Source: Thermoplasmata archaeon (GTDB lineage Archaea; Thermoplasmatota; Thermoplasmata; Thermoplasmatales; Thermoplasmataceae). From it: 15,054 nt of DNA. The notes under the pieces are model-generated. The model saw nothing but the letters and a program-made list of their open reading frames with translations. It searched no databases and was not told the origin of the DNA. Positions 12,952-15,054 of this stretch are shown here, piece by piece. How positions within the stretch are numbered: position 1 is the stretch's first letter; each line of letters begins with the position of its first letter. Both the position numbers and the translations under genes were made by a program. The DNA is taken from contig JAJZZZ010000020.1 in assembly GCA_021797265.1 (NCBI GenBank), positions 1 through 15,054 on the forward strand, in the 5' to 3' direction.

Positions 12952-15054
12952 ATGTTCAACGGAATAAATTATGAGGATTACATCCTGTATGTTGACGATC
13001 TTTCGCTTGAGTACACCATTGGCAGCAGAAGGGTCTATGCTTTATCCCATGTGACGTTTGGAATCAGGGAAAATGAAAGCATCGGCATAGTCGGGGAGAG
13101 CGGATGCGGGAAGTCCACGCTTGCGATGGCAATTTCGCATATTCTTCCCCAGAACACAGTGGTGACGTCAGGCCGGGTTTACTTCAAGGGTGAAGTCATT
13201 GTTGATTCGGATAGGGGAGCATCATATACCCTGAGGACAACCAGGAAGTCAACAAAGATTGAGGAAAGCCTGAAGGTGGTCCGGTGGAAGGGAATATCAA
13301 TAGTGTTTCAGGGGGCCCTGGATTCTCTGAATCCTCTGTTCACCGTGGGGGAGCAGATTTCTGATATCTATATTTACCGGGAGAATGTGCAGCGCGAGAA
13401 AGCTGTAGAAATGGTCAGGCAGCTTCTGGATACTGTGGGCCTCGACAGTTGGGTTTATGATGCGTATCCGCACCAGCTCAGTGGAGGTATGAAACAGCGC
13501 GTGGTCATAGCCATGGCGATCTCACTACATCCAGCCCTTATCATTGCTGACGAGCCAACGACATCACTTGATGTGATAACGCAATACAGAATAATAGAGG
13601 AACTGCGCAATTTGCGGAAGAGATTCAATGTATCCATCCTCAGCATCTCCCACGATGTGTCAATGGTCTCCAATCTCTCCGATAGAATTATGGTAATGTA
13701 TGCAGGACGTATTGTGGAAAAGCTTCCCGGAGTTAATTTCGCCATTGCCCAGCACCCTTACACGGCTCTGCTCATCGACTCCATACCAAAACTGACAGAA
13801 AACATAGAACAGGTTGAACCAATCACTGGCGCTCCTCCCGGGTTGACTGAAGTTATTCATGGCTGCCCCTTTGTTGAACGGTGCAATTATGTGGAAGATT
13901 CCTGCCGCAATGATGGTTCTGAGAATCTCAGGGCTGTCAGCAACTCACATGAGGTTGCCTGCGTGGTTCTGCCTTTTAAGAACGGCCGAAATGTACAGGG
14001 AAGAAAAGTCTCCTCCAATATTAATGTCGTAAAGGCCGTAAAGCAGAACCCCGTGATAATAACACGCAACCTTACCAAGAGGTTTGCAAAGAGAGTGGGC
14101 TTGCGAGCAGGTAGAGGTGGCAAGGGAGCTGAATTGACAGCAGTTTCAAGTGTTAATATTGTCGTTAACGAGGGTGAATCCGTTGCACTTGTGGGGGAAA
14201 CTGGATCAGGCAAGACCACCCTGAGCAGGATAATCGGCCTGCTGGAAGTACCGAGTGACGGGACGCTGGAACTACTGGGTGGCAAGGTAAATTTTGAGGA
14301 CAAAAAGCTTGTTAAGAATCTCAGGAAAGGAATTCAGACAATATTTCAGGACCCGTTTCAAAGCCTTAATCCACGGTTTTCCATTTATCAGATAATATCG
14401 GAGCCTGTCCGGATAAACAAGCTTGCAGAGACTGAGAATGAAATCTATGGGGTGGTAAGGAAGGCAATGACGGAAGCTGAACTCACCCCCATAAGCGATT
14501 ATATTGATAAATATCCCCATCAGCTCAGCGGAGGACAGCGGCAGCGCGTTTCAATAGCCAGGGCCCTGACCATGAATCCACGTATTCTTGTTGCGGACGA
14601 ACCCATATCAATGCTGGATGTCTCCCTCAGGGCAGGAATACTGAATCTGCTCAAGAAATTAAGAAATGAAGCAGGAGTTACACTTTTCTACATTACGCAT
14701 GATATCGCATCAGCAAGATACATCAGTGACAGGATCTATGTGATGTACCGTGGGGAAATCATTGAATCCGGTACCACAGAGCAGATAATCCGCGAAGCAA
14801 CACATCCATACACAATCGCATTAATACTGTCAAGCATGGGTGTTCAGGGAAGCATTAGTGAGACTCTTGGAGAGAATATCTTTGCCCAGACCGCAGATGA
14901 TGCGCTTCCGGCCTGTAAATTTGCGCCGAGATGCCCACTTGCAACAGAATTGTGTCATGAGACCAGGCCTGTGCTTTCAGAGATTTCCATCGGCCACAAG
15001 GTCCAATGTCACTATGCTGTTTCAATTAACAGGAGCATGGCTTCTGGTACAGGA
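12952..15054 (+). CDS. Fused two-domain ABC importer ATPase (DppD-DppF type), 3' end outside window
   Basis: The frame runs 701 codons from the ATG at 12952 to the right edge with no stop, so the gene continues. It encodes two Opp-type ATPases in one chain. Domain 1: Walker A GESGCGKST (48-56), Q-loop with VFQGALDSLNP, signature LSGGMKQR (176-183), Walker B LIIADE (196-201), H-loop H234, then cysteines C305, C311, C318, C337. Domain 2: Walker A GETGSGKTT (415-423), FQDPFQSLNP, signature LSGGQRQR (525-532), Walker B ILVADE (545-550), H583, then C655, C661, C668, C686. The cysteine pattern C-x5-C-x6-C-x17/18-C after each domain is the C-terminal cluster of OppD/OppF proteins, which can bind an iron-sulfur cluster in characterised members. 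It energises import through the two permeases upstream. GAGGAG five bases before the ATG supports the start. Confidence 0.95.
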   Translation, partial: MFNGINYEDYILYVDDLSLEYTIGSRRVYALSHVTFGIRENESIGIVGESGCGKSTLAMAISHILPQNTVVTSGRVYFKGEVIVDSDRGASYTLRTTRKSTKIEESLKVVRWKGISIVFQGALDSLNPLFTVGEQISDIYIYRENVQREKAVEMVRQLLDTVGLDSWVYDAYPHQLSGGMKQRVVIAMAISLHPALIIADEPTTSLDVITQYRIIEELRNLRKRFNVSILSISHDVSMVSNLSDRIMVMYAGRIVEKLPGVNFAIAQHPYTALLIDSIPKLTENIEQVEPITGAPPGLTEVIHGCPFVERCNYVEDSCRNDGSENLRAVSNSHEVACVVLPFKNGRNVQGRKVSSNINVVKAVKQNPVIITRNLTKRFAKRVGLRAGRGGKGAELTAVSSVNIVVNEGESVALVGETGSGKTTLSRIIGLLEVPSDGTLELLGGKVNFEDKKLVKNLRKGIQTIFQDPFQSLNPRFSIYQIISEPVRINKLAETENEIYGVVRKAMTEAELTPISDYIDKYPHQLSGGQRQRVSIARALTMNPRILVADEPISMLDVSLRAGILNLLKKLRNEAGVTLFYITHDIASARYISDRIYVMYRGEIIESGTTEQIIREATHPYTIALILSSMGVQGSISETLGENIFAQTADDALPACKFAPRCPLATELCHETRPVLSEISIGHKVQCHYAVSINRSMASGTG

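Noticed and set aside
1..15054. CRISPR array, insertion sequence, tRNA or rRNA gene
   Set aside because: No regularly spaced repeats, transposase motifs, terminal inverted repeats or RNA-gene signatures were seen when reading both strands.

Overview
The window looks like a chromosomal segment of an acidophilic, Thermoplasmatales-like archaeon. The evidence is a C-terminal bacterio-opsin-activator (HTH_10) regulator, TATA-like boxes about 25-27 nt before several start codons (leaderless genes), a Sulfolobus-type glucose dehydrogenase, AGG/AGA and ATA codon preference, and moderate GC. The lineage is an inference; no rRNA or tRNA is present to fix it.

Layout. Positions 3-227 hold the tail of a membrane protein, perhaps an amino-acid permease. 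Positions 354-2824 hold a two-gene operon: a D-2-hydroxyacid dehydrogenase that overlaps by one base a thiamine-diphosphate enzyme of the benzoylformate decarboxylase family. A convergent aldehyde dehydrogenase follows (2883-4376, minus strand). Together these could convert a 2-hydroxyacid to a 2-oxoacid, an aldehyde and a carboxylic acid. Positions 4555-7013 are a decay zone: a full-length MFS transporter pseudogene with three stops and one frameshift, an apparently intact HAD (MDP-1-like) phosphatase, a C-terminal remnant of an FGGY sugar kinase on the minus strand, and two small uncertain ORFs. Positions 7123-8199 encode glucose 1-dehydrogenase, the first step of the archaeal Entner-Doudoroff route. 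Positions 8309-8989 encode the HTH_10 regulator. After a 437-base gap with dyad symmetries comes an Opp/Dpp-type ABC importer operon (9427 to the window end): membrane-anchored, sequon-rich binding protein, two permeases, and a fused two-domain ATPase that runs off the edge.

The genes suggest a catabolic region for sugar and organic or amino acids. The importer may carry peptides or oligosaccharides; Opp-family importers do both in archaea. Its position beside glucose dehydrogenase and a regulator makes sugar import worth testing. The most unusual points are the benzoylformate-decarboxylase-like enzyme with altered catalytic positions, the remnant sugar-kinase and MFS genes, and the fused ATPase with two cysteine clusters. 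I found no CRISPR array, transposon, tRNA or rRNA.
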